From NCBI GenBank assembly GCA_910587535.1, contig CAJUKM010000039.1:1-10929 (forward strand): a stretch of DNA of 10,929 bases, in the 5' to 3' direction. The DNA is from an uncultured Bacilli bacterium. GTDB taxonomy: Bacteria; Bacillota_I; Bacilli_A; RF39; UBA660. Shown piece by piece: positions 4,465-10,929 of the stretch. Made by a program: the position numbers and the translations under genes. Position 1 is the first letter of the stretch; each line of letters begins with the position of its first letter. The notes below the pieces were generated by a model. It saw nothing but the letters and a program-made list of their open reading frames with translations, searched no databases and was not told where the DNA came from.

Positions 4465-7306
4465 TTTCAGTGAAATAGAAAAAAAGTGGCAAAAAAAATG
4501 GGAAGAAGAAAAGAGCTTCGTCGCACTAAACGACGGAAATAAAGAAAAATTTTACGTATTAGTAGAGTTTCCTTATCCTAGTGGAGCCGGGTTACACGTC
4601 GGACACGTGAGAAGTTATACTGCACTAGACTCACTATCGAGATTAAAAAGAGCACAAGGATATAACGTATTATTTCCTATGGGATGGGATGCTTTTGGGG
4701 CACCTGCCGAACAATATGCGATAAAAAACAAAGTATATCCAGCTAACATGGTAAAAGATTGTATTAAGACGTTCAAGAGCCAAATAAAGTCACTAGGATC
4801 TTCTTTCGATTGGTCTAGAGAATTTGCGACGACAGATCCAGAATACTATAAATGGACACAGTGGCAATTTTTAGAATTTTATAAAGAAGGTCTTGCCTAC
4901 AAAGCAGAAAAAGAGATAAACTGGTGTCAAAATTGTAAAACAGGTTTATCGAACGAAGATGCTGCTGGTGGAGTATGCGAAAGATGTGGATCTCCTACTA
5001 CTAAAAAACTTAAAAACCAATGGATGCTAAAGATGAGTGCCTATGCCGATAGTTTAATAGAGGGACTTGACGATACAGAGTTTTTAGACAAGATTAAAAC
5101 AGCACAAATAAATTGGATTGGGAAGAGTATCGGTGCTGAAGTTAACTTCAAATTAAAAGAAGTAGACGACACCCTCACTGTATTTACTACTAGATGTGAT
5201 ACATTATTCGGAACAACTGCTATGGTGTTATCACCAGAACACGAATTTTTATCTAAATATAGTGACAAGATAGCAAATATCGATGAAGTACGTGCTTATC
5301 AAGAGGCAGCTCGTAAAAAGAGTGAAATCGAAAGAACGGATATGACTAAAGAAAAAACAGGCGTCAAAATCGATGGGCTTACTGCTATTAACCCAGCGAA
5401 TAGTACATCAGTTGAAATCTGGATTTCCGATTACGTTCTATCTAGTTATGGAACTGGCGCCATTATGATGGTACCAGCACACGATGAGAGAGACTACGAC
5501 TTTGCAAAAAAATATGATATTCCTATAGTTCAAGTACTTGCTAAAAATTTTGAAGGAACTGACGATTCTGCGATAAGAAGTGATAAACCATTTACCGAAA
5601 GAGAAGTCGTAATCGCAGTCATCAAACACCCTACAGAAGACAAATACTTATGTGTCAAAAACAATGAATTCAAATGGACCAACTTTGTCATGGGCGGTAT
5701 CGAAAATGAAGAAAATGTAATCGAAGCAGCTAAGAGAGAGATTGTAGAAGAAACCGGTTATGATGACATCGAAATCGATCGCGAATTAGACTTCGTCTAC
5801 TTCGACAACTTCTATGCAAGACACAAAGATGTCAATAGACACATCACGTGCCATACAGTTGTGGGAAAACTCAACAGTTTAAACAATGTTGGTAGAAGTA
5901 ATGAAGAAGATGAACTCCAAGAAGTGATGTGGATAGATAAAAAAGATCTAATAGAAACTTTGAGCACTAACGCACATAAATATGATGCATCTCGCATTCT
6001 TTCAAATGAAAGAGCGATGACAGAAGATGGTATTCATATCAACTCTGGATTCTTAGATGGACTTGGAAAAGAAGAAGCTATTGAGAAAATGATAGACTTC
6101 CTAGAAGAGAACAATTGTGGAAAAAAGACGATCAATTACAGACTACAAGATTGGATTTTCTCAAGACAACGTTTCTGGGGAGAACCTATTCCGATGATCC
6201 ATTGTGATGAATGTGGATGGCAGCCAGTTCCAGAAGAAGAATTGCCAGTAATACTTCCTGATGTACCATCGTATGAACCTACAGATAATGGAGAAAGCCC
6301 TCTATCGACCGTCGAAGAATGGGTCAATACGAAATGTCCAAAATGTGGAGGACCAGCTAAAAGGGAAACGGATACGATGCCAAACTGGGCTGGTTCTAGT
6401 TGGTATTGGATACGTTACATGGACCCTAAGTGCGATAATGCCATTGCCGATATGGACGCAATGAAATATTGGGGACAAGTAGACCTATACAATGGTGGAA
6501 TGGAACATGCCACTAGACACTTGCTATATGCAAGATTTTGGAACCAAGTCCTATATAATAGAGGATTAGTGCCAGTTAAAGAGCCGTTTAAAAAGCGTGT
6601 TGCTCACGGAATGATCTTGGGTGATAACAACGAAAAGATGAGTAAAAGTAGGGGAAATGTCGTAAATCCAGATGTCGTAATTAAAAACTACGGTGCAGAT
6701 GCACTTAGAACCTATGAAATGTTCATCGGTGATTACTCTAAAGATGCTTCATGGAGTGAAAATGGCTTAAAGGGCTGCAAGAAATTCTTAGATAGAATTT
6801 ACAGATTGCAGACTAAACTAAACGACAGTGATGAATATTCAAAAAATTTAGAGACCGAAATTCATAGAACTATAAAAAAAGTAACTGACGACATCGAAAC
6901 GATGAATTACAATACAGCAGTATCTGCTTTGATGATATTGTTAAACTTATACGATAAAGAAGAGTCGATTTCTAAGAAAGATTATAGGACTATGTTACAA
7001 CTGTTAAATCCTATCGCTCCTCACATTACAGAAGAATTGAATGAGATGTGTAAACTAGGTGATGCCTTTACAGTAAGCTCATGGCCTAAATACGATGAGA
7101 CAAAGATGAAGGCTACTTCTTATGAAATCGGAGTTCAAATAAATGGAAAACTCCGTGCAAGCATAGAGATAGAAGCCGATGAAGAAGAAAACTCTATCAA
7201 AGAAAAAGCTTTCAACAATGAAAACGTAAAAAAATACACAGAGGGAAAAGAAATAATAAAGACTATAATAATTCCTAATAAGATAGTCAGTATAGTTGTA
7301 AAATAG
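4454..7306 (+). CDS. leuS: Leucyl-tRNA synthetase with an inserted Nudix domain
   Basis: Class I synthetase charging tRNA-Leu with leucine in the cytoplasm. Seen in order: HVGH (HIGH motif, 48-51) in the Rossmann fold; a zinc site C158/C161/C175/C178; the CP1 editing domain, with its threonine-rich TTRCDTLFG (245-253) and the editing aspartate D344 in VPAHDERDYDF; an insertion of about 160 residues (about 362-523) carrying a complete Nudix domain; the return to CP1 and the catalytic core (DWIFSRQRFWGEPIP); a second CxxC pair set C584/C587 and C628/C631; KMSKS at 728-732; then the anticodon-binding helical domain and the C-terminal domain ending at 950. Without the insert the protein would be about 790 residues, close to the ~804 of Bacillus subtilis. 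The frame is continuous through the insert. The gene begins with ATG 4454 inside the upstream gene, 10 bases after an AAAGGA site, and is controlled by the leucine T-box. Confidence 0.97.
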   Translation: MNYNFSEIEKKWQKKWEEEKSFVALNDGNKEKFYVLVEFPYPSGAGLHVGHVRSYTALDSLSRLKRAQGYNVLFPMGWDAFGAPAEQYAIKNKVYPANMVKDCIKTFKSQIKSLGSSFDWSREFATTDPEYYKWTQWQFLEFYKEGLAYKAEKEINWCQNCKTGLSNEDAAGGVCERCGSPTTKKLKNQWMLKMSAYADSLIEGLDDTEFLDKIKTAQINWIGKSIGAEVNFKLKEVDDTLTVFTTRCDTLFGTTAMVLSPEHEFLSKYSDKIANIDEVRAYQEAARKKSEIERTDMTKEKTGVKIDGLTAINPANSTSVEIWISDYVLSSYGTGAIMMVPAHDERDYDFAKKYDIPIVQVLAKNFEGTDDSAIRSDKPFTEREVVIAVIKHPTEDKYLCVKNNEFKWTNFVMGGIENEENVIEAAKREIVEETGYDDIEIDRELDFVYFDNFYARHKDVNRHITCHTVVGKLNSLNNVGRSNEEDELQEVMWIDKKDLIETLSTNAHKYDASRILSNERAMTEDGIHINSGFLDGLGKEEAIEKMIDFLEENNCGKKTINYRLQDWIFSRQRFWGEPIPMIHCDECGWQPVPEEELPVILPDVPSYEPTDNGESPLSTVEEWVNTKCPKCGGPAKRETDTMPNWAGSSWYWIRYMDPKCDNAIADMDAMKYWGQVDLYNGGMEHATRHLLYARFWNQVLYNRGLVPVKEPFKKRVAHGMILGDNNEKMSKSRGNVVNPDVVIKNYGADALRTYEMFIGDYSKDASWSENGLKGCKKFLDRIYRLQTKLNDSDEYSKNLETEIHRTIKKVTDDIETMNYNTAVSALMILLNLYDKEESISKKDYRTMLQLLNPIAPHITEELNEMCKLGDAFTVSSWPKYDETKMKATSYEIGVQINGKLRASIEIEADEEENSIKEKAFNNENVKKYTEGKEIIKTIIIPNKIVSIVVK
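5537..6022 (+). other. Nudix hydrolase domain embedded in LeuRS
   Basis: Part of the leuS reading frame, residues about 362-523. The Nudix box at residues 414-436 (bases 5693-5761) fits G-x5-E-x7-REUxEExGU exactly: G414, E420, R428-E429-I430, E432-E433, G435, Y436. Before it lies a strand region (VVIAVIKHPTEDKYLCVK) and after it a WIDKKDL segment, both typical of the Nudix fold. All metal-binding glutamates are present, so it should be able to hydrolyse a nucleoside diphosphate-linked compound. The substrate cannot be predicted. The insertion point is about 17 residues after the editing aspartate D344. Confidence 0.9.
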
Positions 7307-7326
7307 ATATAAATTGACGTAAAGTG

Positions 7327-7351
7327 AAAAAGCTCCAAAAGGAGTTTTTTT
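7327..7351. terminator. Bidirectional terminator between convergent leuS and histidine kinase genes
   Basis: An A-run plus GCTCC (7327-7336), an AAAA loop (7337-7340), then GGAG plus a T-run (7341-7351). It reads as a terminator on both strands. On the minus strand the stop codon of the histidine kinase (7350-7352) overlaps its edge. Confidence 0.85.
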
Positions 7352-8246
7352 ATTGCTCTTCGCTCTGTGGGAAGCTTATTTTTAAAGTCAATATGCCATT
7401 TTCATATTTACTATTGATAGATCCACCACATAGTTCACATAACTGCTTGACGATCGCAAGACCGATATTGTCGGACTTTCGTGCATTCCTTACAGTATTA
7501 AGTTTGTTGAAAATCTTTGCTAAAGTAACAGAATCGATAGAGTCTGTTCTATTGGAAAAAGTTAAGTATCCATCTCTAGTCAGCTCTACTATAAAATCTT
7601 CTTTACTATATTTAAGTGCGTTTGATATTATATTTTCAAAAATTCTTTTCAATACTTTTTTATCCACAAACCAAAATATCTTTTTGCTACATATATTTAT
7701 ATTTGGCTCGATACCGTTCTTTTTAAAGATTTCATAGAACGAAGCAAGTGATTCTTCTAATATTTCGTTAACACAGATGTTTTCTCTTTTAAGTTCATCC
7801 TCAAAATCTAGGGTTTTTGAAAAATAGAAAAGCTGATCTGTCAATTCTACTAAATCGATCACTTTTTTATCGATTCTTTTTAAATAACTGTGTCGCTTCA
7901 TTGACGTATCTTTATCCATTAGATCGAGATATCCCCTTATCGCTGTGAGGGGAGTTCTAAGATCGTGTGAAATGTTTGTTATCGTTTCTCTCAGTTCTTT
8001 ATTTCCATTTTTAAATTCATGCTCTAGTGCCCTTAACTCTATCAAACTTTTATTGAGTAAGACTACTAAATTTTTAAGTTCTCGATCGTTAATATCGACC
8101 GTAATTAAAGCATTAGTATCCGTCTTTAATAAACTAGTTAACGACTTACCGATGCTCTTTAATTCGCGTTTCATGAAAATTATTTTTATGATCATGAGTA
8201 ACGATATAAAAGCGAGCATTAAAAACAGATAAAACCAAACACACAT
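7350..8246 (-). CDS. Sensor histidine kinase, short N-terminal anchor
   Basis: A 298-residue membrane kinase, partner of the response regulator encoded upstream on the same strand. One clear hydrophobic segment (about 3-25) leaves almost no extracellular region. Such kinases in transporter-linked modules are thought to receive their signal through the ABC transporter and not directly. A linker (about 26-88) leads to the HisKA motif ISHDLRTPLTAI with phospho-acceptor H94. The N-box RIFENIISNALKYS has N205 and N209. The ATP lid is unusual: the common RFYTVD-like motif reads NKLNTVRNAR (248-256), and the final glycine motif (TGLGL) reads DNIGL, with N260 in place of the first glycine. ATP binding may be weak or the lid shortened. 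ATG 8246 is preceded by GAGGGAAG, and the gene follows the permease after a 15-base gap, so all three belong to one transcript. Confidence 0.9.
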   Translation of the reverse strand: MCVWFYLFLMLAFISLLMIIKIIFMKRELKSIGKSLTSLLKTDTNALITVDINDRELKNLVVLLNKSLIELRALEHEFKNGNKELRETITNISHDLRTPLTAIRGYLDLMDKDTSMKRHSYLKRIDKKVIDLVELTDQLFYFSKTLDFEDELKRENICVNEILEESLASFYEIFKKNGIEPNINICSKKIFWFVDKKVLKRIFENIISNALKYSKEDFIVELTRDGYLTFSNRTDSIDSVTLAKIFNKLNTVRNARKSDNIGLAIVKQLCELCGGSINSKYENGILTLKISFPQSEEQ

Positions 8247-8261
8247 AAAATACTTCCCTCT

Positions 8262-9086
8262 CTATTTAATTTCCTTTTTCTCAAATAATATTAATCCACA
8301 AGCAGTAAATACGATTACTATAGAAAGAGAATAAAGTGGTAATCTCTTCAAATTTTTAACTTCCTTTTGGGCAAACTGAAACATCTGTCCAGCAGGATTT
8401 ACATCGAGCATCGTTTGTATTACGATTCTTTTTTTATCGCTCGGATATCTCGGGTTTGGTATTTCGAACATGGCCATTTCTCCATCGATAAAGCGAGCTT
8501 CTTGAATAGTCGGAGAAGCTTCTAAGATTCTCATGCAATAAGGAGCCAAAGCCAAAAGATTACCCGCTATTAGAATAGAGATCACTGCTGTTATAGTCTT
8601 GTTTGTTATTATCATAGCGATGAATGTGAATATGCTAGAATATGCTACCATAGCAGCAAATACGCATCCCATTAAAATCATAAAGTTAGAAAACTTCATC
8701 AACATATTTCCAAAAAGAGGAATCCCTATAGAGACGATTATTAAAATGACTATCAAATATGATAGAAGAGTAGTGATTATTATCAATATCAAATTAGATA
8801 GATAAATGTTCTTTCTTTTATGTCCTATGCAAATTTTATTTCTAATCGCGCCATCAGAATACTCTACACCTAGAAATAGACTGGTAAATATTGAACAGAC
8901 GAGTCCTGTAAATATCGTATAATTTAGTATCAACTGATCGATCTCTACAGTTCCCTTGTAAACTTTCATATCGTTATATCCAAAATAAATCATGACTAAA
9001 GGAAAGATGACGCTAAAAGCAATTAGCAAAAAGAAAGTTTTACTTTTTAATAATCTTGTAAATCCGGCATTTAATAATTTAAGCAT
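8262..9086 (-). CDS. ABC-2 type permease, bacitracin/lantibiotic-transporter type
   Basis: A 274-residue integral membrane subunit of the exporter whose ATPase is encoded just upstream. About six membrane helices are visible (near 17-36, 55-74, 97-120, 135-160, 165-183 and 251-268). The longest soluble loop lies between the last two (about 185-250). The segment EYSDGAIRNKICIGHKR (75-91) between helices 2 and 3 is the conserved cytoplasmic motif of this ABC-2 permease group. The start is ATG 9084-9086, four bases after a perfect GGAGGTGAT site; a GTG at 9093-9095 would start inside that site. The gene overlaps the ATPase stop by 8 bases (ATGCTTAA), indicating translational coupling. The substrate is unknown; a cell-envelope-active peptide or antibiotic is likely from the context. 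Confidence 0.88.
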   Translation of the reverse strand: MLKLLNAGFTRLLKSKTFFLLIAFSVIFPLVMIYFGYNDMKVYKGTVEIDQLILNYTIFTGLVCSIFTSLFLGVEYSDGAIRNKICIGHKRKNIYLSNLILIIITTLLSYLIVILIIVSIGIPLFGNMLMKFSNFMILMGCVFAAMVAYSSIFTFIAMIITNKTITAVISILIAGNLLALAPYCMRILEASPTIQEARFIDGEMAMFEIPNPRYPSDKKRIVIQTMLDVNPAGQMFQFAQKEVKNLKRLPLYSLSIVIVFTACGLILFEKKEIK

Positions 9087-9993
9087 TATTATCACCTCCG
9101 ATTAAATTCATATAATAACTTTCTAGCGTTTCTTCGATCTCATGGATGTCTTCGACTACTAAACCATTTTTAGCTAACTCGCTTATAAACTTCGACAAAT
9201 TATGTTTTCCATAGACATTAATAGTATTACCATCGATTACTTCGTATGAAATTTTGTTCTTTTCGAAATAATTGACAAAGTCTAATTGCTTGCTTACTTT
9301 CAATTCGATTTTATGTTCCATCTTTTTCTCGAGTTCTTTGCTGCTTATCTCTTTGATGATAGATCCGTTATCCAAAAATCCATAATGAGAGGCAATCTTT
9401 GATAATTCATCTAAATAATGACTGGATATTAAAATTGTTATATTTTTTTCTCTATTTAACTTCAATATCAACTCTCTTATCTCTATGATACCTTGGGGAT
9501 CCAGCCCGTTGATGGGTTCATCCAAAATCAGAAAATCTGGATTACTCGCTAAGGCTAGGGCGATACCCAATCTTTGTTTCATTCCTAGCGAAAAATTTTT
9601 AGCCTTTTTCGTTCCTGCCTTATCCAATCTGACAAGCTTTAAAATCTCTTCGATTCCGTCTAAACTTGGCATGCCGACTAACTTAAACTGTTCTACTAAG
9701 TTATCTCTAGCTGTCATATCGCCATAAATGGAAGGAATCTCGATAATAGCGCCCATTCTTTTTCGGGCGTTTATTATATCTTTACTCTTGCTATCTATTC
9801 CGTATATAGAATAATTGCCGTCTGTTGGAGCTTGCAAGCCACAGATGACTCTGATAAGTGTAGTTTTTCCAGCTCCGTTTTTACCGATTAATCCATATAT
9901 TGATCCTTTTTCTATATGGATATTTGTGTGATTCAATGCTTTAAAACTTTTATATTTCTTTTCAAGATTATTCGTTTCCAAAACTAGTTCCAT
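9079..9993 (-). CDS. ABC transporter ATPase, BcrA/LanF-like
   Basis: A 304-residue cytoplasmic ATPase energising the adjacent permease. Visible motifs: Walker A GKNGAGKTT (37-45), signature FSLGMKQ (134-140), Walker B FLILDEP (154-160) with catalytic E159, D-loop NGLDPQG, and switch H192 in SSHYLDEL. At the Q-loop position the sequence is GAIIEIPSIY, with E85 where most ABC proteins have Q. This glutamate loop is typical of lantibiotic-immunity and bacitracin-type ATPases. The C-terminal ~95 residues form the usual accessory region. ATG 9991-9993 follows AAGGAG at a good distance. It is the first gene of the transporter-kinase transcript and is preceded by direct repeats and a promoter in the 74-base gap after the regulator gene. 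Confidence 0.93.
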   Translation of the reverse strand: MELVLETNNLEKKYKSFKALNHTNIHIEKGSIYGLIGKNGAGKTTLIRVICGLQAPTDGNYSIYGIDSKSKDIINARKRMGAIIEIPSIYGDMTARDNLVEQFKLVGMPSLDGIEEILKLVRLDKAGTKKAKNFSLGMKQRLGIALALASNPDFLILDEPINGLDPQGIIEIRELILKLNREKNITILISSHYLDELSKIASHYGFLDNGSIIKEISSKELEKKMEHKIELKVSKQLDFVNYFEKNKISYEVIDGNTINVYGKHNLSKFISELAKNGLVVEDIHEIEETLESYYMNLIGGDNNA

Positions 9994-10019
9994 AATCTTA
10001 TCTCCTTTCTACAGCCATA

Positions 10020-10049
10020 ATAATCGATAATTGTTAAGAAAGCAGTCAA
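10020..10049 (-). promoter_or_regulatory. Predicted promoter of the ATPase-permease-kinase operon
   Basis: On the minus strand TTGACT (complement of 10044-10049), an 18-base spacer, then GATTAT (complement of 10020-10025), starting transcription near 10013. The -10 is poor (4 of 6 matches), as expected if an activator is needed. The -35 coincides with one of the direct repeats. Confidence 0.5.
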
Positions 10050-10071
10050 GAAAATGTTAAGAATTTGTTAA
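10032..10071 (-). promoter_or_regulatory. Array of four TTAACA-like direct repeats: likely response-regulator binding site
   Basis: On the minus strand: TTAACA (10071-10066), TTAACA (10060-10055), TTGACT (10049-10044) and TTAACA (10037-10032). The repeat starts are 11, 11 and 12 bases apart, about one helix turn. This matches the architecture of OmpR/PhoP-family sites (Bacillus PhoP boxes are TTAACA-like hexamers about 11 bases apart), with dimers bound on one face of the DNA. The array begins at the stop codon of the regulator gene and overlaps the -35 of the transporter promoter. The inferred binder is the regulator encoded immediately upstream. Confidence 0.7.
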
Positions 10072-10730
10072 AATTGTTCTCTTATCTTAAAACCTATACC
10101 CCACACAGACTCGATATAATCTCGATCGGTATACATTCTTATTTTCTTTCTCAAATTACTAATGTGAACTCTCAAAGATCCTTCGTCACAATCATCTGTA
10201 TCGAATCTGATAAGCTCCAGTAATTTATTTTTAGGAATAACTAGTTGTGGATTTAATAATAATTGTTTCATTATTGCATATTCAGTCCTCGTTAAATTTA
10301 CCTTACATTTAGAAACTAAAAGAGTGTGCTTATCGTTTAATAATTCTAATTCCTTAAACTTTAGAGAATCGCTAATACTATTCTTAGATCTTAGCTGAAC
10401 TTCGATTCGAGCTAAAAGTTCTTTGCTGTCAAACGGCTTTGAGATGAAATCTACCGCTCCAGATAATAGACAATTTACTTTATCATCTACAGATGCTTTG
10501 GCACTTAAAACTATTATCGGAATGCCTTTAATGAGATTTATTATTTCTTCTCCGTTTATACCAGGCAACATCAAGTCCAATAAAATTAGATCGATATTTT
10601 CTCGTTCTAATAGAAGGAGAGCTTCCGTGCCAGAGTAAGCGTTATAAATAAAATAATTTTCTTTCTCTAATAATGTCTCTAATATTTCATGAATACTAAT
10701 GTCATCTTCGACGATTAAAATCTTTTTCAA
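10068..10730 (-). CDS. OmpR/PhoB-family response regulator
   Basis: A 220-residue DNA-binding regulator phosphorylated by the histidine kinase of the same cluster. The receiver domain (1 to ~115) has the acidic pocket E8-D9-D10, phospho-acceptor D52 in LILLDLMLPG, S76 at the Ser/Thr switch position, F95 at the aromatic switch and K98 in SKPF. The winged-helix effector domain (~125-220) has LTRTEYAIMKQLL, the recognition helix SLRVHISNLRKKI (185-197) and the wing VWGIGFKI (209-216). The only workable start is TTG (complement of 10728-10730), preceded by AGAGGT. The upstream in-frame codons reach a stop within three codons, so no ATG start is possible; the weak start may keep protein levels low. 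The 74-base gap to the ATPase gene holds a second promoter. Confidence 0.93.
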   Translation of the reverse strand: MKKILIVEDDISIHEILETLLEKENYFIYNAYSGTEALLLLERENIDLILLDLMLPGINGEEIINLIKGIPIIVLSAKASVDDKVNCLLSGAVDFISKPFDSKELLARIEVQLRSKNSISDSLKFKELELLNDKHTLLVSKCKVNLTRTEYAIMKQLLLNPQLVIPKNKLLELIRFDTDDCDEGSLRVHISNLRKKIRMYTDRDYIESVWGIGFKIREQF

Positions 10731-10752
10731 TCCTATCTACCTCTTAGAGAGT

Positions 10753-10781
10753 ATTATATCATTTATAGCTCTTTTAGTGAA
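10753..10781 (-). promoter_or_regulatory. Promoter of the response regulator gene
   Basis: Minus strand: TTCACT (complement of 10776-10781), a 17-base spacer, then a perfect TATAAT (complement of 10753-10758) preceded by TGA (extended -10). The start lies near 10746, giving a leader of about 16 bases before the TTG start codon. Confidence 0.7.
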
Positions 10782-10792
10782 AAAAAGATTAA

Positions 10793-10808
10793 TGACAATA
10801 TTTTGTCA
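10793..10808. promoter_or_regulatory. 16-bp palindrome upstream of the regulator promoter
   Basis: TGACAA (10793-10798), spacer TATT, TTGTCA (10803-10808): perfect 6-base arms. It sits 11 bases upstream of the -35 element of the regulator gene. The position suits an operator for a dimeric regulator. No T-run follows on the minus strand, so it is not an obvious terminator. The binding protein is unknown. Confidence 0.4.
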
Positions 10809-10929
10809 CTTTTAAGCCTTTATACCACTAGCAATTAATTCGTGATATATTAAATAATTAATGTCATAATAATCATAAAAATATAGTTAAACAATTTGGT
10901 ATGTTTATAAAATTAATACTTAAACTTCT

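Noticed and set aside
5537..6022. Nudix segment as an intein or a separate gene inserted into leuS
   Set aside because: No intein splice-junction residues or homing-endonuclease motifs are visible, no stop or start interrupts the frame, and the segment carries an exact Nudix box.
5041..6327. Several minus-strand open frames of 60-75 codons within leuS
   Set aside because: All are opposite a strongly conserved coding region, have no ribosome-binding sites and show no protein-like motifs.
7324..7737. 137-codon plus-strand open frame
   Set aside because: It is antisense to the histidine kinase gene, whose H-box and N-box motifs are clear. It begins inside the bidirectional terminator and its translation has no recognisable domain.
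9087..9095. GTG 9093-9095 as start of the permease
   Set aside because: It is part of the GGAGGTGAT ribosome-binding site; ATG 9084-9086 is correctly spaced from it.

Overview
The window looks like chromosome of a low-GC Gram-positive anaerobe or facultative organism (Bacillota). The base composition is strongly AT-rich, ribosome-binding sites are of the GGAGG / GGTGAT type, leuS is preceded by a T-box riboswitch, and a two-component/ABC module of the bacitracin/lantibiotic type is present. Protein style would fit a Tissierellia/Peptoniphilaceae-like lineage, but that placement is inference and was not tested.

Left end (1-1500): accessory, decaying DNA. The last 27 codons of an unidentified gene are followed by a RhuM-family gene broken by a one-base frameshift and an apparent internal deletion. 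Next come an AT-rich stretch with an imperfect inverted repeat and a second small broken gene that ends near a weak terminator. Middle (1468-3873): a single gene for a glycoside hydrolase family 31 (alpha-glucosidase-like) protein with its own promoter. Its fold motifs are recognisable, but several active-site positions differ from what I remember of the family.

Centre (3851-7351): a leucine operon. A good sigma-A-type promoter, lying inside the 3' end of the GH31 gene, drives a complete T-box leader with a CUU (Leu) specifier codon, the GGTTGGTG apical loop, a TGGTACCACG antiterminator and a competing terminator. It controls a small three-helix membrane protein gene and leuS, which overlap by 11 bases. 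LeuRS is 950 aa instead of about 800-880 because a complete Nudix hydrolase domain, with a perfect Nudix box, is inserted in its CP1 editing domain just after the editing aspartate. This is the most striking feature of the window. A bidirectional terminator separates leuS from the convergent cluster.

Right part (7350-10929, minus strand): response regulator, then ABC ATPase, ABC-2 permease and histidine kinase. The regulator has its own extended -10 promoter with a 16-bp palindrome upstream. The 74-bp gap between the regulator and the ATPase carries four TTAACA-like direct repeats spaced 11-12 bp, overlapping a -35 element. This is what a PhoP/OmpR-type binding site looks like, so the regulator probably activates transcription of the transporter and of its own kinase. 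The module most likely senses and exports, or protects against, a cell-envelope-active peptide or antibiotic; the substrate cannot be read from sequence.
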